A program made the translations under genes and the position numbers. From Salinibacterium sp. NG253 (GTDB lineage: Bacteria; Actinomycetota; Actinomycetes; Actinomycetales; Microbacteriaceae), in NCBI RefSeq assembly GCF_015864945.1, contig NZ_JADYWF010000003.1, positions 62,001-126,000 of the forward strand: a stretch of 64,000 bases of DNA, written 5' to 3'. Positions 47,829 through 56,258 of this stretch are shown piece by piece. The notes below the pieces were generated by a model. It was not told where the DNA came from, did no database searches, and saw nothing but the letters and a program-made list of their open reading frames with translations. The first letter of the stretch is position 1. Each line of letters begins with the position of its first letter.

Positions 47829-50807
47829 GTGACCGAATCCCGAACCCCCGACGCACGCATCTTCCTGCCCGCTCCGCCGCAAGCGCCAACTCCTTTTCGA
47901 TTTCCGCTTATCGCCGCCACAGTGCCGGTGGTCGCCTCGGTGGCGATCTGGTTGATTACTGGCTCGATGTTTGCACTCATCTTTGCGGCTCTGGGGCCAT
48001 TGGCCGCGACCGGAAGCTACATCGATTCGCGAGTAACCGCGCGCAAAACGGTGCGCGCCGAGCGGTCGCGCTTCGCGGCGGATGCCGCGACAACGACGAA
48101 GGAGATTCAGGCCTACCATCGCCGCGAACTCGTTGAACTGGCGGAGAAAACTCCCTCGTCCATCATGTTGGTCAATGACGTTCTCACCGACGCGTCGAAG
48201 TGGATGCGCGAACCCGACAATGTTCTTCCTGTCCATCTCGGCTACGGCAGCGTCCGCAGCAGCATCTCAATCGATCGCACAGCCTCGCACGATTCTGTAT
48301 CGCAGGATGTCGAAGAGACTTACCGCAGCCTGACCGAGCAAGCGGAACATTTGAGTCGGGCGCCCATCGCGGTTAATGCCCGTCTCGGCATCGCACTATT
48401 CGGTAACAACCTCATGGCTTTGTCACTCGCGCGCTCACTGGCGATTCAACTCGCTCGCACGCTCGCGCCCACCTCAAGCTGGGTGCGGCTCACAGGCGTG
48501 TTCGCGACAGAAATTTGGGGAGAACGCCTGCCCCACCGCCTGCTGCGATCGAGCGGGGCACCGGGGCGGGCTGTGGATGCGGCCAGTGCGAGCGGTGAGA
48601 TCGCGAGCGTGCAGTGGGGAGCACTTGGCGATCCCAGCCCCCGTGTCTCCATCACGATCGTCTCGGAAGAAAAACAGGTGCCGAGCGGGCATCGCATTGT
48701 GATCCGCACGAACGCTGCGAGTGTGGCCGTGGTGCGGCATCCTGACCGCCATCAACGCCGCGACTTCGAGCCGTCGTTCCTCGGCAGAGAGCAAGCGTTG
48801 GTCTGGGTGCGAGCGGCGCACGATATCGCGGCCCGCGATGGACTGGCTTCGGGGCATGACGCCCTTCCCGATTCCGTTGCCTTTGCCGAACTCGAAAAAC
48901 GTCCCGTTTCGATGCTCGCCTCGCGCCCCGACAGTCGTCGATCGCTAGCCGCTCGCCCCGCTGTCGCGGCGTCGGGGGAGCTCACCATCGATCTTGTCGT
49001 CAACGGCCCCCACGCCATCGTGGGCGGCACCACCGGCAGTGGAAAGAGCGAATTGCTCATTGCTTGGGTTCTTGCGATGGCCGCCGAAGTATCTCCAGAA
49101 GACGTCACTTTTTTGCTCGTCGATTTCAAGGGTGGCTCCGCCTTCACAGCGCTGACAGCACTGCCCCACACCGTGGGGATAATTACCGATCTCGACGAGA
49201 CCGCTGCCGCACGGGCGTTCTCTAGCCTGAGCGCCGAGCTACGGTACCGAGAGCGTGCTCTCGCCCAGGCGGGCGTGCGTGATATTTCAGAACTTGCGAG
49301 CGTGCCGCGCCTCGTCATCGTGGTTGACGAGTTTGCGGCCATGATGGCCGAGTACCCCCAACTTCATGTGCTCTTCAGCGACATTGCGGCGCGCGGACGT
49401 TCGCTGGGAGTGCACCTCATCCTGTGCACGCAACGACCATCCGGAGTCGTACGCGATGCGCTTCTCGCCAATGCGGATTTGCGGATTTCTCTCCGCGTCA
49501 ACAACGGTGCCGACAGTTCTGCCGTCATCGGCAGCGATCGCGCCGCAGAACTGCCCGCCGAAGCAAAGGGTCGCGCGTGGGTGGCGCATGGCTCGTCCTC
49601 AGCGGAGCTGGTTCAGTTTGCGCTCGTCTCGCCCCGCGATATTCACGAGGTAGCGGAGCGCTGGCCGATCGCCGCTCCACCCAGACGGCCCTGGTGTGAA
49701 CCACTGAGCGAGCACATCCCTCTCGCTGCAGTTCTGCAGACGTCGGCGGAGAAAGAGCCCCATGAGTCGCCGGGTGAGGCAGACTCCGACTCTCTTCACT
49801 TTGGGCTGACCGACCTGCCTGAGCTTCAACGCCACGGCCGGGCTGGTTGGGTTCCCCAAACAGACGGACCCCTGCTCCTGTTAGGGGCATCTGGTAGCGG
49901 AAAGACAACGGCGCTCACCACCCTTGCCCATGTCAGCACGGCAGCCGTGGTCGTGATGAGTGCTGAGCCCGCAGCCTTCTGGGATACCCTCGCCGGATTA
50001 TACGGTCGGCTCGACTACAGCGCTGAAGCAGCGCATCAGTCATCCCCGACCCACGTCGTGATCGACGACATCGATGCTGTGCTGGCTCGCTTCGATGATG
50101 AATACCGCGCGGTCGTCGTTGAACGGCTCACGCGTGTGCTGCGGGAGGGACCTGCGAACGGCATCTGGGTTATTGCTAGTGCCCAACGAATCACATCGCC
50201 GTTGCAGTCACTGTCACAACTCATGCCGAGCGTTCTTCGTCTCCGATTCAGCAGTCGGCAAGAGTTCATCCTCTCGGGCGGCACTACTGATGAATACCTC
50301 CCCACCTTGCCAGCAGGAGGAGGTCTCTGGCGAGGAAAGAGAGTCCAAGTCGCGCAGAGCGGCCAGTACCTTCCCGTTGCAGAACAAAGCTCGTCAACGA
50401 CCCTCTCGCGCAGCGACCACATCGTCGTCGCGAGCAGTCGCCCGTCGGCCACCGCGACTGCATACGCGGCCGCTGGATGGGAGACTCGCTATGTCGAGGG
50501 GTCGCCAGGGAGCGAACGGGAGCTCTTAGCCCGCCCGGCAGGGTCACGTTCTCCCATTGCTTTGATCGGATCCGTTGATGAGTGGCAATCACGCTGGGGC
50601 GCGCTGGCGGCGTTGCGGCATCACGCCACGATCGTGCTCGATGGCTGCAGCCTCAGCGACTACCGCCAGCTCGCCCGCACTCGCGAACTCCCGCCGCCAC
50701 TGACGGCCGGCTCAGGCGAATACTGGTGTCTCACCGACACGGGGCCAGCGCAGCGCGTGCGGCTGCCCCACAGCGCCCACAGCGACGGTGGGGCCCCACA
50801 GTGCTAG
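47829..50807 (+). CDS. EccC/FtsK-SpoIIIE-like membrane ATPase
   Basis: 992 residues. Two N-terminal membrane helices (about 25-64), a linker domain (about 70-380), then FtsK/SpoIIIE ATPase domain 1 with Walker A GGTTGSGKS (399-407), Walker B LVIVVDEFA (495-503) and LILCTQRPSGVV. A second, shorter ATPase domain has GASGSGKTT (686-694) and VVIDDIDA (743-750). The helices plus tandem ATPases match type VII secretion EccC rather than a chromosome translocase, with two instead of three ATPase domains. GTG at 47829 is preferred (GGAG 9 nt upstream) over GTG at 47727. Last gene of the locus. Confidence 0.9.
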   Translation: MTESRTPDARIFLPAPPQAPTPFRFPLIAATVPVVASVAIWLITGSMFALIFAALGPLAATGSYIDSRVTARKTVRAERSRFAADAATTTKEIQAYHRRELVELAEKTPSSIMLVNDVLTDASKWMREPDNVLPVHLGYGSVRSSISIDRTASHDSVSQDVEETYRSLTEQAEHLSRAPIAVNARLGIALFGNNLMALSLARSLAIQLARTLAPTSSWVRLTGVFATEIWGERLPHRLLRSSGAPGRAVDAASASGEIASVQWGALGDPSPRVSITIVSEEKQVPSGHRIVIRTNAASVAVVRHPDRHQRRDFEPSFLGREQALVWVRAAHDIAARDGLASGHDALPDSVAFAELEKRPVSMLASRPDSRRSLAARPAVAASGELTIDLVVNGPHAIVGGTTGSGKSELLIAWVLAMAAEVSPEDVTFLLVDFKGGSAFTALTALPHTVGIITDLDETAAARAFSSLSAELRYRERALAQAGVRDISELASVPRLVIVVDEFAAMMAEYPQLHVLFSDIAARGRSLGVHLILCTQRPSGVVRDALLANADLRISLRVNNGADSSAVIGSDRAAELPAEAKGRAWVAHGSSSAELVQFALVSPRDIHEVAERWPIAAPPRRPWCEPLSEHIPLAAVLQTSAEKEPHESPGEADSDSLHFGLTDLPELQRHGRAGWVPQTDGPLLLLGASGSGKTTALTTLAHVSTAAVVVMSAEPAAFWDTLAGLYGRLDYSAEAAHQSSPTHVVIDDIDAVLARFDDEYRAVVVERLTRVLREGPANGIWVIASAQRITSPLQSLSQLMPSVLRLRFSSRQEFILSGGTTDEYLPTLPAGGGLWRGKRVQVAQSGQYLPVAEQSSSTTLSRSDHIVVASSRPSATATAYAAAGWETRYVEGSPGSERELLARPAGSRSPIALIGSVDEWQSRWGALAALRHHATIVLDGCSLSDYRQLARTRELPPPLTAGSGEYWCLTDTGPAQRVRLPHSAHSDGGAPQC

Positions 50808-50905
50808 GCCACTTGCTGAGACGCCGCAGGCACGGGTTCTCGACCTCAACGGAAACAGCAATTCTTGCGGGCGTGCACGAAACCCGGCGGTACCCGAATT
50901 GGGCA

Positions 50906-50946
50906 CAATTATTGGGCGAAATTACTGCGGAAACATGGAATTATTG
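50906..50946. promoter_or_regulatory. AT-rich control region before the PotD-like gene
   Basis: The 233-nt gap 50808-51040 holds no supported gene. Inside it AATTATTG occurs twice (50907-50914 and 50939-50946), 32 nt apart or about three helical turns. The first copy is part of the palindrome CAATTATTG (50906-50914). This fits an activator or repressor site; no clear -35/-10 pair was found. Confidence 0.3.
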
Positions 50947-51040
50947 CAACGGACCCACGAGGCCCCTCCTAACTGGGGCTACAACAAAGAAGACCGCGCT
51001 CACTACCATCGGGGTAATTGGTGGGGGCGAAGGAGAAACA

Positions 51041-52246
51041 GTGACGAGACCACTTCCGCAGGATCCTGCGATCCAGCAGCTAATGCTGCAGGCGAAGCAA
51101 TCTCAACTCAGCCGCAGGCGACTGCTGCAAGGAGCGGGGCTTGGTGCGTCCGCGCTCGCTCTCGCAGCATGTGCTGCGCCGGATGGTTCAGATGCGAATG
51201 ATATTTCCGACAGCGACAACAAGCTTGTCTGGGCAAGCTGGCCGTCGTACATCGACGAAGACCTCAGCGGACGCTCTCCCACGCTCAAAGCGTTCTATGA
51301 GGAGTCCGGGGTCGAGGTCGAGTACAAGGCTGTCATTGAAGACAACGTTGGTTTCTACCTCACGATGAAAGATCAGCTCTCGTTGGGCGAGCCGACGGGC
51401 GTAGACATTATCTGTGTCAGCGACTGGATGGCCGCACGACTCATCCGTTTCGGGTACGCCCAAGAAATGGATGCCGCCAACATCCCCAACAAAGCCAATC
51501 TCACCGAGTCGCTTGCGAGTCCAGACTTTGACCCCGATCGCAGCTACTCGCTGCCCTGGCAAAGTGGTTTTATCGGACTGGCGTGGAACGCTGAAGAATA
51601 CCCTCGCGGAGTGCTCTCGGTCGATCAACTCTGGAACGAGGAGCTCAAGGGCAAAGTTGTCGTTCTCGCAGAAATGCGCCACACCATGGGCATGCTGCTG
51701 CTTGCTCAGGGCATCGATATTGCCGAGGAAGACTGGGGTATCGAGGAATACAAGAAGGCAAGCGCCGTGCTCGAAGAGCACTTGACGTCGAAGCACATTC
51801 TTGGTGTTTACGGTAGTGATTACCTAGACAAGCTCAAGTCGGGCGAAGCCATCGCTGGGTTCGCTCGTGCTGGAGACGTTGTCGTTCTTAACGCACAAGC
51901 TGGCTACGAGAAATTCAAGTTCTTGCTCCCAGGCTCAGGCGGAACATTCTTCACTGACTCGCTTGTGATTCCTGCCGGTGCGCAACACAAAGCGAGCGCC
52001 GAAAAGCTCATGAACTTCTACTACGACCCTGCGGTGGCGACCGAAGTTGTGGAGTGGATCCACTGCGTGAGTCCCGTCGACGGAACCCTTGAGTTCGCCA
52101 TTGAGAACTTCCCCAAGCTTGCGTCGAATCAGTTCACTTTCCCGAACGCGACGGCAATGTCGCGAGCGCGCACTTTCCGCACGCTCAGCACTACCGACGA
52201 TCAGTCATTCAACGCTGAGTTCCGCCGCATAACAGGCAAGGGCTAG
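51041..52246 (+). CDS. PotD-like polyamine-binding lipoprotein, Tat-type signal
   Basis: 401 residues from GTG at 51041, with AAGGAGA upstream. The signal has a twin-arginine run (SRRRLLQGAGLGASALALAAC) and a lipobox with Cys44, so it is exported folded by Tat and lipidated. The mature part is a periplasmic-binding-protein fold like PotD/PotF (LVWASWPSYIDED, GFIGLAWNAEEYP). No permease or ATPase gene is adjacent. A substrate such as putrescine or spermidine would fit the amine-degradation genes 20 kb upstream. Confidence 0.85.
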   Translation: MTRPLPQDPAIQQLMLQAKQSQLSRRRLLQGAGLGASALALAACAAPDGSDANDISDSDNKLVWASWPSYIDEDLSGRSPTLKAFYEESGVEVEYKAVIEDNVGFYLTMKDQLSLGEPTGVDIICVSDWMAARLIRFGYAQEMDAANIPNKANLTESLASPDFDPDRSYSLPWQSGFIGLAWNAEEYPRGVLSVDQLWNEELKGKVVVLAEMRHTMGMLLLAQGIDIAEEDWGIEEYKKASAVLEEHLTSKHILGVYGSDYLDKLKSGEAIAGFARAGDVVVLNAQAGYEKFKFLLPGSGGTFFTDSLVIPAGAQHKASAEKLMNFYYDPAVATEVVEWIHCVSPVDGTLEFAIENFPKLASNQFTFPNATAMSRARTFRTLSTTDDQSFNAEFRRITGKG

Positions 52247-52267
52247 CGCGCGAGTTCGCGGAGAACT

Positions 52268-53251
52268 TTAGGCGAGCTCGAAACGGAGTTCGCCGACGGG
52301 GAGTCCACGGCCCAGCACCTGCTCGGTCGTGGCTTCCAGTACACCAGCGACGGCCTTCGCATCGAGCGCGCCAGCTTCGGCCAACAGCGAGAGCCCGACG
52401 GGAAGCAGCGGGCGGATCGATCCGTCAAGAATCTTGAGGGTCACCGTGGTGCCGTCGGGGGCTGTCGCAATGAGCACCCCCTCCGCCCCTCGCTTCGCGA
52501 TAATCCCGAGCGTGTCCATTGCTTCGGCCACTTGGGGCATGTCGAGTCCCCACGCGTTGGCCCGAATAGCGTTTACGAGGGCAGCGGCGTGAGGATCGGT
52601 TTCTTCCGTAGCGGTAACCACGCGCTGAATGGCGGTGGCGAGTGAGACAAGGCTCATGGCAAAGACGGGAGCCCCGCATCCATCCGTTCCCTCATGAGCA
52701 AGCGGTGCGCCCGTGAACTCGACTACGGTCTGTCGGATGCGTTCCTGCAGCGGATGCCCGTGCTCGAGGTAACTTTCCAGCGGCCACTCATTCACGACGC
52801 AGGCCGCCAAGAAGCTCGCGTGCTTGCCTGAACAGTTCATGGCGAGGCGACGAGGAGCGTCGGAGGCGCGTCGGGTTTCGGAGTCGGCTGGCCAGTCGGG
52901 CGGGCAGCGGAGGTCGTCTTCGGCGAGGCCGTACGCGGCCAGGGTCGAAGCCACGACATCTTGGTGACGTTGGGTGCCGGTGTGGCTGGCGCTCGCGAGC
53001 ACGAGCTGTTCGTCGGTGAGAGTGACTCCCGCACGAAGCACAGTGATCGCCTGCATCGGCTTGAGCGTCGAACGCGGATAGATGAGAGCGTCGGGGTTGC
53101 CGAGGCGGCGTAGCTCAGTGCCGTCGGGGGAGAGCACTACCGCGGCACCCAAGTGGCGTGACTCGATCATCCCCGAGCGTTCAAGGACAGCAAGCTGAAC
53201 GGTGTCGTTGACGGTGAGAGCGGTTGCGGGGGAGGCCGAGGGGGAATTCAC
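52268..53251 (-). CDS. L-asparaginase II family protein (Asparaginase_II, PF06089 type)
   Basis: 327 residues. Motifs of the thermolabile Rhizobium-type asparaginase family are seen: YPRSTLKPMQA, SASHTGTQRHQ, MNCSGKHASFLAAC and HEGTDGCGAPVFAM. They include the Ser-Lys catalytic features of the beta-lactamase-like fold. It would hydrolyse asparagine to aspartate and ammonia. No signal peptide. GTG start; TAACGT lies 6 nt upstream. Convergent with the PotD-like gene (21-nt gap). Confidence 0.88.
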   Translation of the reverse strand: MNSPSASPATALTVNDTVQLAVLERSGMIESRHLGAAVVLSPDGTELRRLGNPDALIYPRSTLKPMQAITVLRAGVTLTDEQLVLASASHTGTQRHQDVVASTLAAYGLAEDDLRCPPDWPADSETRRASDAPRRLAMNCSGKHASFLAACVVNEWPLESYLEHGHPLQERIRQTVVEFTGAPLAHEGTDGCGAPVFAMSLVSLATAIQRVVTATEETDPHAAALVNAIRANAWGLDMPQVAEAMDTLGIIAKRGAEGVLIATAPDGTTVTLKILDGSIRPLLPVGLSLLAEAGALDAKAVAGVLEATTEQVLGRGLPVGELRFELA

Positions 53252-53257
53252 TCTCCT

Positions 53258-53263
53258 ACGTTA
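53258..53263 (-). promoter_or_regulatory. -10 box of the asparaginase gene
   Basis: TAACGT on the reverse strand, 6 nt (AGGAGA), then GTG at 53251. The AGGAGA touches the start codon, too close for normal use, so a leaderless start is likely. Confidence 0.45.
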
Positions 53264-53365
53264 TCGCCGCCAAAGCGCGTGTGGGCACCGCAGTCTTCAT
53301 GATGGGGAACAGTTTCGCTCACTCCCAGCGTTGACCGCTAGCGTGATCTCGAGAGAAGTTTGCCC

Positions 53366-53382
53366 GATCACCCGGTGTGATC
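53366..53382. promoter_or_regulatory. Inverted repeat upstream of the OsmC gene
   Basis: GATCAC and GTGATC flank a CCGGT loop, 38 nt before the OsmC ATG; another GTGATC lies at 53343-53348. It could be an operator for a peroxide-responsive regulator. A full consensus AAGGAGGT (53408-53415) precedes the ATG by only 4 nt. Confidence 0.35.
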
Positions 53383-53419
53383 GCCAAGGCTGGCTTTTTA
53401 GCAGGCCAAGGAGGTCCCA

Positions 53420-53902
53420 ATGAACATCGACCACAACTTTGAAGTGCGCGTGGAATGGTCGGGCAATCTGGGCGACGGCACCACTAGCTATCGTGGGTAC
53501 TCGCGCCACAACGACATCACTGCCGTGGGCAAGCATCCCATCGACGGTTCGAGCGCCCGCGTCTTTCACGGCTCGGCAGATCGCTGGAATCCTGAAGAGT
53601 TGCTCATCGCGGCGCTCAGCCAGTGCCACATGTTGAGCTATCTGCATGTGGCTGTGAGTCGAGGCATTGTCGTCACGGCGTATCACGACGAAGTTTCCGG
53701 CACGATGAAGCAGACGGATAACGGTGGCGGGCACTTCACGTCGGTCACGCTGCGACCGGTGGTCACGATTGCGGCCGGCAGTGTGGAAGACGCCATGGAT
53801 GCTCACGTTGAGGCCAGCCAGAAGTGCTTCATCGCGTCATCCGTCAACTTTCCTGTGCTGCACCAAGCTCGCGTCATTGTGGAGGCGCCAGTAGAGGAGT
53901 AG
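53420..53902 (+). CDS. OsmC-family peroxiredoxin
   Basis: 160 residues. The two redox cysteines of OsmC/Ohr proteins are present: C69 in LSQCHMLSYL and C136 in SQKCFIASSVNFPV. The N-terminal Arg of the active site probably lies in the GYSRH or WNPEE region. It would reduce organic or fatty-acid hydroperoxides using lipoyl or thiol donors. The strong RBS predicts high expression. Its neighbours are unrelated; it stands alone. Confidence 0.9.
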   Translation: MNIDHNFEVRVEWSGNLGDGTTSYRGYSRHNDITAVGKHPIDGSSARVFHGSADRWNPEELLIAALSQCHMLSYLHVAVSRGIVVTAYHDEVSGTMKQTDNGGGHFTSVTLRPVVTIAAGSVEDAMDAHVEASQKCFIASSVNFPVLHQARVIVEAPVEE

Positions 53903-54052
53903 CGGCGGTGCGTGCCGGTTTCCGGAGCGCCGCAGCGTTCGTCATAGCGAGTGCAGGGTGAACTGTCGACGTACCGGCGGCGATTCCACACGCTTTGTTC
54001 AGCCGCGGTGGGGCAGGATTGGTGCTCCGTGTTCGTGTTGTGAAGGGTTCTT

Positions 54053-55036
54053 GTGCGTAAAGCGATTCCATTTCTGTTGACCATCGGCGTTGTGGCGTCG
54101 CTTGCGGCGTGTTCTCCCGCAGATTCCACGACGGCTGAGGGATCCGCTGATTGCGTTCCGACGTCATCAGGCTCTGCGTCAGACGCTGTTGAAGTGAGCG
54201 GCGACTTTGGCACCAAGCCCGAGGTCACGATCGACTTCCCGACCGACGTCTCAGAGACTGAGCGCACGGTTGCTATCGCTGGCGATGGCGATCTGGCTGC
54301 TATCGAAGCATCAACCGCCAACGTTCAATTCTCGCTGTACAGCGGCGCGACCGGTGAAGAACTTTCCTCCACGTCATACGACGATGCTGGCCTCACGCCG
54401 TTCCCGGTGGATGCTGAGCAGTTCCTTGTCGGAATCGTCAAGACTATTGAGTGTTCCACCGCTGGCTCACGCCTCGTCGGGGTTATTCCTCCCGAGGAGT
54501 CCTTTGCCGATGACGCGAGTCGCGAGTCGCTCGGAGTCGGCGCAGATGACGACATTGTTTTCGTTGTTGATGTCATTTCTGTCGACGAGCCCGCTGAGCC
54601 TGCTCTTCCGCGTGCCGATGGTGAAGACCAGCCTGCAGTAGAAGGCTTCCCCACCGTCGAACTCGACGATGACGGTCGCCCCACAATCACCATCCCCGAC
54701 GCTGACGCTCCTACGGAGCTCGAAGTTGCTGTGCTGAAGCAGGGCGACGGCGAGACCATCGAAGAGAACTCGGATGTCGTTGTTCACTACGTGGGCATGA
54801 ACTGGACCACCGGCGAGATCTTTGACGAAAGCTGGGCTCGCGGAGAACCGTCGACGTTCAACACGGGCCAGGTTGTCAGTGGCTTCAAGACCGCTCTTGA
54901 GGGTCAGCAGGTCGGCTCGCAGATCATTGCCGTTCTTCCGCCAAGCGAAGGCTACGGCGAAGCAGGCAGCGAAAGCGCGGGAATTTCAGGCACCGACACC
55001 ATCGTGTTCGTCGTTGACATCCTCGGTATCGGCTAA
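54053..55036 (+). CDS. Two-module FKBP-type peptidyl-prolyl isomerase lipoprotein
   Basis: 327 residues. Signal peptide with lipobox LAAC (Cys20), so outside and membrane-anchored. The C-terminal ~90 residues (about 238-327) are an active-looking FKBP domain: VVVHYVGM, GEIFDESW, GFKTALEGQQVGSQ and VFVVDILGI. The earlier part (~85-180) repeats the same pattern (VFVVDVISV, LVGVIPPEESF) but lacks the FD of the active site, so it is a degenerate second module. Probably helps fold secreted proteins. GTG start with AAGGG upstream. Confidence 0.87.
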   Translation: MRKAIPFLLTIGVVASLAACSPADSTTAEGSADCVPTSSGSASDAVEVSGDFGTKPEVTIDFPTDVSETERTVAIAGDGDLAAIEASTANVQFSLYSGATGEELSSTSYDDAGLTPFPVDAEQFLVGIVKTIECSTAGSRLVGVIPPEESFADDASRESLGVGADDDIVFVVDVISVDEPAEPALPRADGEDQPAVEGFPTVELDDDGRPTITIPDADAPTELEVAVLKQGDGETIEENSDVVVHYVGMNWTTGEIFDESWARGEPSTFNTGQVVSGFKTALEGQQVGSQIIAVLPPSEGYGEAGSESAGISGTDTIVFVVDILGIG

Positions 55037-55049
55037 TTCAGCCCTAGTG

Positions 55050-55080
55050 TTGACGCACATTTGTGCGAGCCAACTAAAGT
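55050..55080 (+). promoter_or_regulatory. dxr promoter with internal palindrome (leaderless)
   Basis: TTGACG (55050-55055) and TAAAGT (55075-55080) are 19 nt apart, and TAAAGT is 6 nt before the ATG at 55087. CGCACATTTGTGCG (55054-55067), a perfect 6-bp-arm palindrome, overlaps the -35 and fills the spacer, a position typical of a repressor site. Confidence 0.55.
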
Positions 55081-55086
55081 AGCGGG

Positions 55087-56169
55087 ATGCGCAAGATAAT
55101 TCTGCTCGGATCGACGGGCTCGATCGGCACGCAAACCCTCGAAGTTATCGAGGCAAACCGTGATCGATTCGAGGTCGTCGGTCTGGCGGCAGGCAGCAAC
55201 CGCACTCTCGTAGAAGAACAGGCGGCACACTTTGGCGTGCAGCACATTGCCTTCGGCGCTGAGCAGGCAGCCCAGCTGGTCCGGGATGTCCCTGCCGATG
55301 TCGTCGTTAATGGAATCACCGGTTCTGTAGGCCTCGGGCCAACGCTCGCGGCCCTCGAGTCCGGCGCCATGCTCGCCCTCGCCAACAAAGAGAGCCTCAT
55401 CGTCGGCGGTGAGCTCGTCATGTCGCGAGCGAAGCCCGGCCAAATTGTTCCGGTTGATTCGGAGCACTCGGCGATAGCCCAAGCGTTGCGTTCAGGCGAA
55501 CACTCGGAAGTGCGACGCCTCGTGCTGACGGCATCCGGGGGACCGTTCCGTGGTCGCACGCGGGAATCGCTCCACACCGTGACCCCGCGTGAAGCACTCG
55601 CACACCCCACGTGGGATATGGGCCTCGTGGTGACGACGAATTCATCGACTCTCGTGAACAAGGGTCTCGAAGTGATCGAGGCGCATCTGTTGTTCGGGGT
55701 GCCGTATGACCGCATTGCGGTCACTGTGCATCCGCAGTCCATCGTGCATTCGATGGTGGAGTTCGTCGATGGCTCGACGATCGCTCAGGCGAGCCCTCCC
55801 GACATGCGTTTGCCGATCTCTCTCGGGTTGGCCTGGCCAGAGCGGGTTGCCGGCGTCGGAGCGCCGCTCGATTGGACGACGGCGAGCACGTGGAGCTTCG
55901 AACCTCTCGATAACGAGGTGTTCCCGGCTGTGGAAATGGCCAAAGCCGTTGGCGCCGCGGGCCTCACGTTCCCGGCTGTGTTCAACGCCGCCAACGAGCA
56001 GGCGGTGCTTGCCTTCCACGCTGGCGCCATCGGCTACCTTGATATTCTGGATGTCGTTGAGCAGGTTGTGCAGAGCCACGAGGCGACCGAGCTGACGCTC
56101 GAGTCGCTCGCGGCTGCCGAGTCGTGGGCGCGACAGGCAGCGGACGCGGTGGTCGCGACCCGCTCCTAG
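55087..56169 (+). CDS. dxr: 1-deoxy-D-xylulose-5-phosphate reductoisomerase
   Basis: 360 residues. Converts DXP to MEP in the non-mevalonate isoprenoid pathway, the step blocked by fosmidomycin. NADPH motif [13 protein letters not shown] at the N-terminus, [12 protein letters not shown], the metal-binding [22 protein letters not shown], and HPTWDMG are all intact. It supplies undecaprenyl carriers, menaquinone and carotenoids. It appears to have its own leaderless promoter. Confidence 0.97.
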   Translation: MRKIILLGSTGSIGTQTLEVIEANRDRFEVVGLAAGSNRTLVEEQAAHFGVQHIAFGAEQAAQLVRDVPADVVVNGITGSVGLGPTLAALESGAMLALANKESLIVGGELVMSRAKPGQIVPVDSEHSAIAQALRSGEHSEVRRLVLTASGGPFRGRTRESLHTVTPREALAHPTWDMGLVVTTNSSTLVNKGLEVIEAHLLFGVPYDRIAVTVHPQSIVHSMVEFVDGSTIAQASPPDMRLPISLGLAWPERVAGVGAPLDWTTASTWSFEPLDNEVFPAVEMAKAVGAAGLTFPAVFNAANEQAVLAFHAGAIGYLDILDVVEQVVQSHEATELTLESLAAAESWARQAADAVVATRS

Positions 56170-56246
56170 CGTGGGATTCGCCCCCAATCTGGGGCGGTTC
56201 TGGGGCTTCCACAGCACGAGTACAGGCGAGCGTCGGTGCTCGTGAC

Positions 56247-56252
56247 TATTCT
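56247..56252 (+). promoter_or_regulatory. -10 box of the site-2 protease gene (leaderless)
   Basis: TATTCT, then 6 nt (TAGCGA), then GTG at 56259; no Shine-Dalgarno between. Confidence 0.5.
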
Positions 56253-56258
56253 TAGCGA

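Noticed and set aside
50582-51040. Extension of the PotD-like frame upstream into the FtsK-like gene
   Set aside because: The Tat signal and AAGGAGA site fix the start at 51041. Upstream codons overlap the ATPase gene or lie in an AT-richer control region.
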